Shown here one piece after another: positions 1-6,310 of a stretch of 6,330 bases of DNA (its first letter is position 1; each line of letters opens with the position of its first letter). Source of the DNA: Candidatus Mediterraneibacter colneyensis (GTDB lineage: Bacteria; Bacillota; Clostridia; Lachnospirales; Lachnospiraceae). Where the stretch lies: contig DXEY01000060.1 in the NCBI GenBank assembly GCA_019114745.1, positions 1 to 6,330 on the forward strand, given 5' to 3'. Below the pieces are notes generated by a model. The model did no database searches. It saw nothing but the letters and a program-made list of their open reading frames with translations, and was not told where the DNA came from. The translations under genes were made by a program, and so were the position numbers.

Positions 1-45
1 TGCAATTGATATGCCCTGTGATACTAAAGCTTGAACGATGCATGC
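1..45 (+). promoter_or_regulatory. 3' end of an M-box (ykoK-type) Mg2+ riboswitch aptamer, cut by the window edge
   Basis: The segment TATGCCCTGTGATACTAAAG (10-29), followed by CTTGAACGAT (30-39), resembles the 3' end of the M-box leader RNA as I remember it from Bacillus mgtE/ykoK: a UAUGCC block, then a GCUAAAGCU..ACGAU block that closes the P1 stem. It sits directly upstream of mgtE and of a terminator, the expected arrangement. In this family Mg2+ binding compacts the RNA, locks P1 and lets the terminator form, so mgtE is shut off when Mg2+ is plentiful. Most of the aptamer, including the 5' P1 strand, lies before position 1, so the fold cannot be checked here. The call rests on remembered similarity plus context. 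Confidence 0.7.
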
Positions 46-94
46 TGCGATTCGTCAGTTTATGGGATTATTATGGCTCCGTCATTGTTCAGGC
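29..94 (+). promoter_or_regulatory. Antiterminator pairing of the mgtE leader
   Basis: GCTTGAACGATG at 29-40 can pair with CATTGTTCAGGC at 83-94 over 12 consecutive base pairs, two of them G-U. The second strand contains the end of the left arm (83-87), all of the loop (88-93) and the first base of the right arm (94) of the downstream terminator, so the two structures exclude each other. The first strand lies where the 3' strand of the aptamer's P1 stem should be. This is the expected three-way switch: P1 plus terminator (off) or antiterminator (on). The pairing is read directly from the sequence; the switch behaviour is inferred. Confidence 0.7.
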
Positions 95-111
95 AATGAT
101 GGAGTTTTTTT
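76..111 (+). terminator. Intrinsic terminator in the mgtE leader (riboswitch expression platform)
   Basis: Arms CTCCGTCATTG (77-87) and CAATGATGGAG (94-104) form an 11-bp stem with one G-U pair and a 6-nt loop (88-93), followed at once by seven T residues (105-111). It lies about 93 bases before the mgtE start, with no complete gene before it in the window, so it acts as an attenuator of mgtE rather than as the end of an operon. The competing pairing 29-40/83-94 supports ligand control. Confidence 0.88.
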
Positions 112-133
112 GTAAACAAAAGGAGGTGAGGTT

Positions 134-319
134 ATGGACTCTGGTGCCAGTTGCCACATATGCAGACTGAGAATGACAAAACAGATAAAGAGAGGTAATG
201 ATTATGAACAAAGAGATTTTTGTAAAACTTCTCCGGCAGCGTCAGTACAAAGCTGTGAGGAGTATTCTGGATGTCATGAACGAGGTGGACATAGCCTCAC
301 TGCTCTCGGAATTAGATGA
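134..319 (+). CDS. Possible 61-codon leader ORF overlapping the mgtE start
   Basis: An ATG at 134 is preceded by AGGAGGTGAGG (121-131), a perfect match to the 16S anti-Shine-Dalgarno, at 7-nt spacing. This is much stronger than the ribosome site of mgtE itself. The frame stays open for 61 codons, starting MDSGASCHICRLRMTKQIKR, and runs 116 bases into mgtE in another frame. Beyond residue 23 its sequence is dictated by mgtE, and the composition is unlike a folded protein (Cys, Arg, Ser and Gly rich). I recognise no family. It may be a translated upstream ORF whose ribosomes influence mgtE initiation, a ribosome-loading or RNA-stabilising site, or an accidental ORF after a conserved leader element. 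The ribosome site is clear; the peptide as a product is speculative. Confidence 0.3.
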   Translation: MDSGASCHICRLRMTKQIKRGNDYEQRDFCKTSPAASVQSCEEYSGCHERGGHSLTALGIR

Positions 320-1535
320 CAGGGAGCTCGCTCTTGCTTTCCGGCTGATCCCGAAAGATAAGGCGGCTGAAGTATTTGCCAATATGGAGAGCGGTATGCA
401 GACTTATCTGGTGGAAATGTTCTCTGAAAAAGAGCTGAAAGAACTGCTGGACGACTTGTATATGGATGATACGGTAGACTTGTTGGAGGAACTTCCCGCC
501 AATCTGGTCAACCGCATCCTCGACACAGTCAGTACTGCTGACCGCGCGCTGATCAACCAGCTCCTGAACTACCCGGAGGACAGCGCAGGGAGCCTCATGA
601 CAACAGAATATGTTGATATCCGGGAAAATATGACGGTAGCCCAGGCAATGGCGCATATTAAGGAGACCGGCATCCACAAGGAGACGATCTATACCTGCTA
701 TGTAACAGAGCGCAGGAAACTGATCGGCATCGTCAGCGCAAAAGACCTGATGACGACAGACGACAATGTACAGATCAAAGATCTGATGGAAAAAGAGATC
801 ATTTCAGTGAATACACATACGGACAGGGAAGATGTTGCACGGCTGTTCACAAAATACGACTTTCTCGCCATACCTGTCCTGGACGCAGACGGTCTTATGG
901 TCGGCATCGTCACATTCGACGATGCGATGGATGTTATGGTGGAAGAAGCGACCGAAGATATCACAAAGATGGCCGCCATCAACCCCAGCGAAAAAACTTA
1001 TTTTGAGACATCTGTATTTTCCCACGCAAAAAACCGGATCCCCTGGCTGCTGATCCTGATGTTCACATCCATTATCACCGGGACGATCATTACAAGATAT
1101 GAAGACGCGTTCGCGGCAATCCCGCTTCTCGTGTCCTTTATTCCGATGCTGATGGACACAGGAGGCAACTGCGGCTCCCAGAGTTCCACGCTGATCATAC
1201 GCGGGCTGGCGCTGTCGCAGATCCGCTTCCGGGATATTTTCCGGGTCATTTTCAAAGAGTTCCGCATCTCTCTGATCGTAGGAGCTGTACTCGCCGTTAC
1301 AAACGGCATCCGTATCATGATCCAATATGATAACCCGGAACTTGCCGTCGTCATCGCCCTGTCGCTGATCGGTACCGTAGTCATTTCAAAGCTGATCGGC
1401 TGTATGCTGCCGCTTCTGGCAAGTAAGGTCCGCCTTGATCCGGCGATCATGGCTTCTCCGCTGATCACAACGCTGGTGGACATCTTCTCGATATTGATCT
1501 ATTTTAATATCGCGACCATACTGTTTGACTTATAA
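204..1535 (+). CDS. mgtE: Magnesium transporter/channel MgtE
   Basis: MgtE is a homodimeric inner-membrane Mg2+ channel gated by its cytoplasmic Mg2+-sensing domains. The 443-residue product has the full family layout and usual length (about 450). A helical MgtE_N domain occupies about residues 1-125, with the classic LNYPEDSAGSLMT block at 121-133. A pair of CBS domains follows at about 135-255, then a membrane domain from about 278 to the C-terminus. That domain carries MDTGGNCGSQSSTLIIRGLA (317-336) and SPLITTLVDIFSILIYF (418-434). Asp426 in TLVD appears to be the pore Asp, equivalent to Asp432 of the Thermus thermophilus protein by its distance from the C-terminus. I chose the ATG at 204 because AGAGAGG (189-195) lies 8 nt before it; the in-frame ATG at 198 is only 2 nt from that site and would add two residues. 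Transcription is probably controlled by the Mg2+ riboswitch and terminator upstream. The gene appears intact. Confidence 0.96.
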   Translation: MNKEIFVKLLRQRQYKAVRSILDVMNEVDIASLLSELDDRELALAFRLIPKDKAAEVFANMESGMQTYLVEMFSEKELKELLDDLYMDDTVDLLEELPANLVNRILDTVSTADRALINQLLNYPEDSAGSLMTTEYVDIRENMTVAQAMAHIKETGIHKETIYTCYVTERRKLIGIVSAKDLMTTDDNVQIKDLMEKEIISVNTHTDREDVARLFTKYDFLAIPVLDADGLMVGIVTFDDAMDVMVEEATEDITKMAAINPSEKTYFETSVFSHAKNRIPWLLILMFTSIITGTIITRYEDAFAAIPLLVSFIPMLMDTGGNCGSQSSTLIIRGLALSQIRFRDIFRVIFKEFRISLIVGAVLAVTNGIRIMIQYDNPELAVVIALSLIGTVVISKLIGCMLPLLASKVRLDPAIMASPLITTLVDIFSILIYFNIATILFDL

Positions 1536-1553
1536 ATATAGCGGATATATCAC

Positions 1554-1600
1554 AAAAGAGAGGGGCATCTGGCCGGGTTTGCCAGATGCCCCTCTCTTTT
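1554..1600. terminator. Bidirectional terminator between mgtE and the convergent fucosidase/PTS operon
   Basis: Arms 1554-1573 and 1581-1600 are perfectly complementary over 20 bp (core GAGAGGGGCATCTGGC, 1558-1573) around a 7-nt loop, CGGGTTT. The outer A/T positions give a TTTT end on each strand, so the hairpin can stop transcription from mgtE (stop codon at 1533-1535) and from the SIS-domain gene arriving from the right (stop codon at 1631-1633). The 95 bases between the two genes hold nothing else I can recognise. Confidence 0.92.
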
Positions 1601-1630
1601 ATACTGCATATCACGCAAAATAATTTCTGC

Positions 1631-2335
1631 CTATTTGTGCCAGATCCTTGCGCCGTAGTTCTCTTCGAGGATCTGATTGAACTCTCTTCCTCCGTCAATA
1701 TTGGCGCTTTTGAATACCGGCGGCTCATATCCTTTCCCGACCATGTCTCTGATCGCTTCATACATCGTCTGCTGGAGCAGCAGGCATGTCGCGAAGGAAG
1801 ATGTCCCGCACACTTTTGTGTCCAGCCCTTCGATATCCAGGGCCGCGTCGCCAAACTGCGACTGGTTGTCCAGCACTACATCCGCGAACTCATACAGAAG
1901 TTTTCCTGAAGAGTGGCGGGAAGTAGAAGATTTGGAAATGTCAAGCGCCGTAACAACGATCAGCGGATTTCCTTTTTTCTTGATATAATCCGCCATCTCG
2001 ATGCTCATAGGATTCCTTCCGGAATTTGAGATGAGGACAAAGATATCATTGGGCTGGATATCTACTTTACGCATAATGAAATACGCATTTCCCTCCACGC
2101 TCTCGAACTCACTGTACTGTGTCTCTCCGATCAGCTTTGAGGGGATCAGCCCTCCGGCGCGTCCGCACACCTCGATCGCTCCTGCATAGGAATGTCCGCT
2201 TCCGTATGCCTGGAGAATACCTCCGTTCCGGATCGATTCTGAGATGAGCACCGCCGCTTTGTGGATGTTCTCCTGCTGGGTGTTCTCCAGCTTTTCCATG
2301 ATTTCTCTTGCCTTATCAAAAAATTCAAGTCCCAT
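1631..2335 (-). CDS. SIS-domain phosphosugar-binding protein (UPF0309-like, putative sugar isomerase)
   Basis: The 234-residue product is a single SIS domain, the fold of phosphosugar isomerases, deaminases and sugar-phosphate-sensing regulators. An N-terminal helix (about 1-35) is followed by YGSGHSYAGAIEVCGRAGGL (44-63). Next comes the phosphate-binding loop ISNSGRNPMSIEMA (102-115), a strand with VVTALDIS (127-134), and a C-terminal block PPVFKSANIDGGREFN (205-220). These blocks resemble the roughly 240-residue UPF0309 'sugar isomerase domain' family, which has no firmly established reaction that I know of. There is no DNA-binding domain, so it is not an RpiR-type regulator. The start at 2335 is set by AAGGAG 7 nt upstream; the frame is open to 2563 but those starts lack a good ribosome site and most overlap EIID. 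As last gene of the operon it probably acts on the phosphosugar delivered by the PTS and fucosidase (inference). Confidence 0.85.
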   Translation of the reverse strand: MGLEFFDKAREIMEKLENTQQENIHKAAVLISESIRNGGILQAYGSGHSYAGAIEVCGRAGGLIPSKLIGETQYSEFESVEGNAYFIMRKVDIQPNDIFVLISNSGRNPMSIEMADYIKKKGNPLIVVTALDISKSSTSRHSSGKLLYEFADVVLDNQSQFGDAALDIEGLDTKVCGTSSFATCLLLQQTMYEAIRDMVGKGYEPPVFKSANIDGGREFNQILEENYGARIWHK

Positions 2336-2370
2336 AGTCTTTCTCCTTAAGTCTGCTTTGCTGAGATTTG

Positions 2371-2412
2371 AAAAAGAAGAGCCAGTCTTCTTCAATGACC
2401 CGCTCTTCTTTT
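2371..2412 (-). terminator. Hairpin with short U-tract between EIID and the SIS gene, possible attenuator
   Basis: On the minus strand AAAAGAAGAGC (2412-2402) pairs perfectly over 11 bp with GCTCTTCTTTT (2382-2372) around a 19-nt loop, ending in a run of five T. Inside it, AAGAAGA and TCTTCTT can form a smaller alternative hairpin around CTGGC. It begins 18 nt after the EIID stop codon, in the only gap longer than 21 nt in the operon. It may partly terminate or define an RNA end, making the SIS gene less expressed than the PTS genes. The stem is A/T-rich and its T-run is inside the stem, so it is weaker than the hairpin at 1554-1600. Confidence 0.45.
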
Positions 2413-2430
2413 GATTCATTACATCTTTAA

Positions 2431-3243
2431 TTAGCCGAGGATTCCAAGTGCGTACAGAATGACAGACAGTACCATTACGAGGATGATCGCTTTGGTAGAA
2501 GTCATCTTCTTTCTGCCGAGCAGCCAGTAGATAAATGCTACAACTGCCGCCGGAACAAGACACGGCATAATCTGGTCTAAGATCTCCTGACCGCTTACTG
2601 TGATCTCGCCGCTTGTAAAGCTGGCTGTTACATTCGCTTTGACAACGGTTGATACAAGAGCGCCGACTACTGTGACACCGAGAAGTGTAGCTGCCGCTGT
2701 GAGGGCATCCAGTTTGTCTTTTGCGGATGTGATGATCTTTGCACCTTCGCGGTAGCCGATGCCTGCTGTAAAGTATCTCAGGCAGAGGATCGCGATGTTT
2801 ACGATCAGCCAGATAACAGCTCCGGCGATATTGCCGTCCTGTGCCATGTATGCTGCGATCGAACCGAAGATTGTCGGGAAGAGCACACCGAACAGTGTGT
2901 CGCCCACGCCGGCGAACGGTCCCATAAGACCTGTCTTAAGACCTTTTACAGTCTCTTTTGCCTTGTAGCCTTCTGCTTCCTCTGTTGCTGCGTCGATACC
3001 GCAGATAAAACCGCCCATGTGAGGAGTTGTATTGAAGAACTGTACATGCGTCTTCATCATTTCCTTCTGCTCTTCCGGGTCTTTATAAAGCTTGCGGATG
3101 ATCGGGAGCATTGCCCAGAGATATCCGACCGCCATCTGTTTTTCATAGTTCCATGTGATCTGAGAACCCATGATCCAGCGTTTGCTGACGCTGCTTATAT
3201 CCTTTTTTGTGAGTTTTGTCTCATTAGTCTTCATATTCTCCAT
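2431..3243 (-). CDS. PTS EIID component, mannose/fructose/sorbose family
   Basis: EIID is the second membrane subunit of mannose-class permeases; with EIIC it forms the sugar translocation unit. The 270-residue product has family landmarks in order: NYEKQMAVGYLWAMLP (32-47), HMGGFICGIDAATEE (75-89) and GLMGPFAGVGDTLFGVLFPT (105-124). Hydrophobic segments follow at about 140-157, 183-200, 224-242 and 250-268, with a short basic loop GRKKM (243-247) before the last. The length is near the usual 270-280, so it appears complete. The start at 3243 is supported by AGGAGGG with 8-nt spacing; the ATG three codons later is less well placed. The gene overlaps the end of EIIC by 20 nt, which implies translational coupling and equal subunit supply. 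Sugar specificity cannot be read from the sequence. Confidence 0.95.
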   Translation of the reverse strand: MENMKTNETKLTKKDISSVSKRWIMGSQITWNYEKQMAVGYLWAMLPIIRKLYKDPEEQKEMMKTHVQFFNTTPHMGGFICGIDAATEEAEGYKAKETVKGLKTGLMGPFAGVGDTLFGVLFPTIFGSIAAYMAQDGNIAGAVIWLIVNIAILCLRYFTAGIGYREGAKIITSAKDKLDALTAAATLLGVTVVGALVSTVVKANVTASFTSGEITVSGQEILDQIMPCLVPAAVVAFIYWLLGRKKMTSTKAIILVMVLSVILYALGILG

Positions 3244-4027
3244 CTATAAGTCCCTCCTGTGAACCACCAGCATTTGCTGCGACTACTACCTGATTTCCAT
3301 TGATATTCTTCTTAAACTCAAGAACTGCCATTGCAACACCGAAGATTGCAACACCTACCATCGGAACTGACAGATATGCTGCCAGGAAGAATCCGAGAAG
3401 CAGGAAAGAGATGTACTTCTTAACCGGCAGGTAACGAAGAAGGATCGCGATACCAACTGCCGGAAGCAGTCCGCCTGCTACGCTTAAGCCTCCTGTCAGC
3501 CAGTCCGGCATGTAGTTTACAAGCGCGTTTACGATGTCCTCGCCGAAGATCAGCATGATAAAGATCGGGAGCGCTCTGGAAAGTCCCCACGGGATCATAC
3601 CGAGCCATGTGTTGCGCACGATTGCTTTGTGATCCATTCTCTCGATCGCAGCTTCAATCCTCTTTGCAAAGAATACGTTACAGAAACGTGCCAGCACGTC
3701 CAGGTTGACCATGAGAAGTCCGACCGGTACGGCAAGACCGATACCAAAATCCACACCCTGTCCGGATGTCACTGCGAATACTGTACCGATGATAGCTCCT
3801 GTCAGGTAGTCCGGCATAGAGGATCCGCCGTATGTTCCGACACCGAGTACCATCAACTGAAGAGTTGCTCCAACGGCGAGACCCGTTGTGAGGTCTCCCA
3901 TAATGATGCCGGCAAGGATACCGGCAAACAGCGGTTTACCATCGAAGATCGCCGTTGAAAGGCTGTCCCAAATAAGGATCATTGATAAGATCGTAAGTGC
4001 AATAATCTGCCATAACTGTATTTCCAT
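3224..4027 (-). CDS. PTS EIIC component, mannose/fructose/sorbose family
   Basis: EIIC is the main substrate-binding membrane subunit of a mannose-class PTS permease. The 267-residue product is strongly hydrophobic. It has the expected N-terminal region WQIIALTILSMILIWDSLST (6-25) and the conserved GDLTTGLAVGATLQLMVLGV (44-63). GTYGGSSMPDYLTGAIIGT (64-82), the likely sugar-binding and gating region, follows. Further membrane segments lie at about 93-108, 143-162, 180-198 and 205-236, and a hydrophilic tail of about 30 residues ends in acidic GEYED. Start ATG at 4027 has AGGAGG 10 nt upstream. It lies 21 nt after the EIIAB gene and overlaps EIID by 20 nt. The family is certain; the transported sugar is inferred from the neighbouring fucosidase. 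Confidence 0.95.
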   Translation of the reverse strand: MEIQLWQIIALTILSMILIWDSLSTAIFDGKPLFAGILAGIIMGDLTTGLAVGATLQLMVLGVGTYGGSSMPDYLTGAIIGTVFAVTSGQGVDFGIGLAVPVGLLMVNLDVLARFCNVFFAKRIEAAIERMDHKAIVRNTWLGMIPWGLSRALPIFIMLIFGEDIVNALVNYMPDWLTGGLSVAGGLLPAVGIAILLRYLPVKKYISFLLLGFFLAAYLSVPMVGVAIFGVAMAVLEFKKNINGNQVVVAANAGGSQEGLIDGEYED

Positions 4028-4048
4028 ACTTTTTTAGCCTCCTTTTAC

Positions 4049-4942
4049 CTAATTCAGATAAGACTTGAATGTCTTTTTCTCGTCATTCGGAACCATCTGA
4101 GCATATACCTGTACGCCTTTTTTCTCGATGCTCTCAATCTCTGCGATCTCTTCCGGAGTACAGTAGACAGATTTTTTAATCTGTTTCCTTCCCTCTTTCT
4201 CTCCCATGTTTCCGATATTTACTTCCTTTACTTTCAGGCCTGCGTCGATCATGCGGCTGATCGTTTTCGGCTTATTGACAATCAGGAATACTCTCTGGCC
4301 GCTGTAGCGCCCCTCGTTCAGACGTTTTGCGGCATTGTCTACTGAAAGGATGCTCAGATGCACGCCTGACGGAACCGCAGCCTTTAATGCTTCCACTCCG
4401 ATCGCATCTTTCAGCACGTCGTCGTCTGCAACAATGATACGGTCTGCCTGAAGCGTACGTGTCCAGTAAGTTGCCACCTGTCCGTGGATCAGTCTCTCAT
4501 CCAGACGGAAATTGACGATTCCGTTTTTCTCTACCGGCTCTGCCGGTGCTTTCGCCTGCGCCTTTTTCTCATCCTTTTTCACAGATGCATTTCCGAAGAT
4601 CTCTCCTGTCTGCGCCATAGCGTCAGCAAGGCTTTCTCCGGAATTGATCAGTACAAGAAGCTGCTGGCACAGACCGGCTGTAAGCTGGATGTTCTTATGC
4701 TCTGCTGTGATCCTCATAGCCGCATTGTACGGAGTGCCTCCCGGAAGATCGGCGATGATCGCCGCACAGTCGTCAGCACCTTTCTCAGCAAGGATCTCTT
4801 CGTATTTCTGTTCGACAGCCTCTTTGGTCATGTCTTCTGTAAATGTAACAGGTACAAATGACGGAGCTTCGCCTGTGATCATCTCACAGCTTGATTTACA
4901 GCCTTCCGCATAGGTACCGTGTCCGGCAATAATGTAATACAT
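4049..4942 (-). CDS. PTS EIIAB fusion, mannose/fructose/sorbose family
   Basis: This cytoplasmic protein passes phosphate from HPr to the incoming sugar. In 297 residues it joins a mannose-type EIIA domain (about 1-120) to a EIIB domain (about 141-297). The EIIA phosphorylation site is His8 in IIAGHGTYAEG, supported by the family motif DLPGGTPYNAA (65-75). A linker rich in Lys, Ala, Pro and Glu (about 121-140) follows. The EIIB phosphorylation site is His153 in FRLDERLIHGQVATYW (145-160). The layout and length match E. coli ManX-type EIIAB, whereas many Firmicute systems keep A and B separate. Its AGGAGG lies inside the last codons of the fucosidase gene, with the fucosidase stop 3 nt before this ATG, so expression of the two is tightly linked. 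Both active-site histidines are present. Confidence 0.95.
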   Translation of the reverse strand: MYYIIAGHGTYAEGCKSSCEMITGEAPSFVPVTFTEDMTKEAVEQKYEEILAEKGADDCAAIIADLPGGTPYNAAMRITAEHKNIQLTAGLCQQLLVLINSGESLADAMAQTGEIFGNASVKKDEKKAQAKAPAEPVEKNGIVNFRLDERLIHGQVATYWTRTLQADRIIVADDDVLKDAIGVEALKAAVPSGVHLSILSVDNAAKRLNEGRYSGQRVFLIVNKPKTISRMIDAGLKVKEVNIGNMGEKEGRKQIKKSVYCTPEEIAEIESIEKKGVQVYAQMVPNDEKKTFKSYLN

Positions 4943-4945
4943 GTG

Positions 4946-6295
4946 TTAGTCCTCCTGTTCTTTCAGGATAAACTCGATCACCGGCACGACCACGTCCGGC
5001 TTCTGTACCGGAAGTGTGAGGAGCAGCGCTTTGTCCTCGAATTTATCCTTGATATGAATCTCGGTTACTTCCAGGTTCAGGTCTTTGTGGGATTTTCTCT
5101 TTCCTGACAGTCCCTCATCCTGGATATATTTGATCTCAGAGTGGTCGTTGAGAAGCTGTGCATACTCGACCTCTCCTCCCAGACCGTTGATCAGCAGTGA
5201 GCGGTACGGCCAGGAGAACAGATGGAGATACAGGTGATTTCCTCTCTGCGTGAATCTCGCGTCTGCCGGAGCCTCGTAATCACTCGGCCCGCATCCGTAA
5301 ATGGATTCACTGTGGAGTCTCATCCAGTCTCTGACATCATCCATGATCTTCATCGTGCGGCTGTCGATCTCCCCACGTCCGTTCGGTCCGATATTCAGGA
5401 GCATATTGCCGCCTTTTGATACGGTATCGATCAGGAGCTTCACTACCATCTCGGATGACTTCCAGTTCATATTATCGCGGTCATATCCCCAGCTGTTGTT
5501 CAGTGTCTGGCATGCCTCCCAGACGATCGGCTTCCCGCCTTTATCCGCCTTTGAGCTTCTCTGGTACTGTTCCGGAGTTCCTACGCCCCGTCCGAGTCCC
5601 AGCCTGTCATTGATGATGATGTCCGGCTGAAGAGAAAGGATCATTTTCTCCAGCTCTTCCGAGCCCCAGTCGTCCTTTCCTTTTCCTACGGAATCGCCCC
5701 AGTCACGCTGCGGATATGAGAAGTCAAACCAGAGATAGTCAATCTTGCCGTAGTTAGTAAGAAGTTCTCTTACCTGACCGTGCATAAACTTTCTGTATGA
5801 CTCCATATCGCCCGGATGGCTCTCAATATAGTCTTTGTTGTTCCTCTCCGGGTGGTATCCGTCAACGAGGAAATCCGGATGATACCAGTCAAGCAGCGAA
5901 AAATAAATCCCGACTTTGAGTCCTTCTGCGCGGAACGCCTCGATATATTCCTTTACAAGATCTCTTCCGAACTTTGTGTTCGTGATCTTATAGTCGGAAA
6001 GCTGCGTATCCCAGAGAGCGAAGCCCTCGTGGTGTTTTGCAGTGAGCACCGCGTATCTGAATCCCGCTTCCTTCGCCATCCTCGCCCACTTCTTCGCATC
6101 GAACAGATCCGGATTAAAATTATCAAAGTATTTCTTATATCCGTCTACTCCGATCTGCTCCAGTGTCATTACCCACTCATGTCTGGCTGCTACCGAGAAC
6201 AGTCCGAAATGGATAAACATTCCGAAGCGGTCATGGATGAACCAGTCCGGATCTCCGTAGTTTTCCGGCCACTCATAAATGTCCTTACATTTCAT
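4946..6295 (-). CDS. Alpha-L-fucosidase, glycoside hydrolase family 29, cytoplasmic
   Basis: GH29 enzymes remove alpha-linked L-fucose by a retaining mechanism. The 449-residue product has the family blocks in order: RFGMFIHFGLFSVAARHEW (23-41), YAVLTAKHHEGFALWDTQLS (81-100), KVGIYFSLLDWYHPDF (127-142) and IDYLWFDFSYP (185-195). Asp191 in WFD is the expected nucleophile. WEACQTLNNSWGYDRDNMNW (259-278) follows; its Glu260 corresponds in position to the Glu of the WEMC motif proposed as acid/base in human FUCA1. GGNMLLNIGPNGRGEI (295-310) closes the barrel, and a C-terminal beta domain runs from about 335. There is no signal peptide, so it acts inside the cell, as expected if the PTS brings the substrate in. 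I chose the start at 6295 because AAAGGAAG lies 7 nt upstream; the ATG at 6319 would add eight residues but lacks a ribosome site. Exact linkage specificity is unknown. Confidence 0.94.
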   Translation of the reverse strand: MKCKDIYEWPENYGDPDWFIHDRFGMFIHFGLFSVAARHEWVMTLEQIGVDGYKKYFDNFNPDLFDAKKWARMAKEAGFRYAVLTAKHHEGFALWDTQLSDYKITNTKFGRDLVKEYIEAFRAEGLKVGIYFSLLDWYHPDFLVDGYHPERNNKDYIESHPGDMESYRKFMHGQVRELLTNYGKIDYLWFDFSYPQRDWGDSVGKGKDDWGSEELEKMILSLQPDIIINDRLGLGRGVGTPEQYQRSSKADKGGKPIVWEACQTLNNSWGYDRDNMNWKSSEMVVKLLIDTVSKGGNMLLNIGPNGRGEIDSRTMKIMDDVRDWMRLHSESIYGCGPSDYEAPADARFTQRGNHLYLHLFSWPYRSLLINGLGGEVEYAQLLNDHSEIKYIQDEGLSGKRKSHKDLNLEVTEIHIKDKFEDKALLLTLPVQKPDVVVPVIEFILKEQED

Positions 6296-6302
6296 CCTTT
6301 TA

Positions 6303-6310
6303 CTTCCTTT
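6303..6310 (-). promoter_or_regulatory. Ribosome binding site that sets the fucosidase start
   Basis: Minus-strand AAAGGAAG at 6310-6303 sits 7 nt before the ATG at 6295. The upstream in-frame ATG (6319) has only ATGCATAGCAA before it in the window, with no purine-rich site. The operon promoter and any operator lie beyond the right edge, because the remaining 11 bases (6320-6330) show no promoter. Confidence 0.7.

Noticed and set aside
804..1325. Long minus-strand open frames inside mgtE (also 998-1483, 698-982 and 312-677)
   Set aside because: They lie antisense to a clearly conserved mgtE reading frame, have no ribosome sites that I can see, and their translations show low-complexity, non-family composition. 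They are shadows.
1504..1854. Minus-strand ORF spanning the terminator and the end of the SIS gene
   Set aside because: It would run through the perfect terminator hairpin and overlap the SIS coding region in another frame. Its product resembles no family.
2336..2563. Longer N-terminus for the SIS protein (start at 2563, or 2419)
   Set aside because: The 2563 start lies deep inside EIID and the 2419 start lacks a good ribosome site. AAGGAG 7 nt before 2335, and a typical SIS N-terminus starting MGLEFFDKA, favour 2335.
4484..4913. Plus-strand ORFs opposite the EIIAB gene
   Set aside because: They are antisense to an unbroken EIIAB fusion with both active-site motifs, and the translated products are not recognisable.
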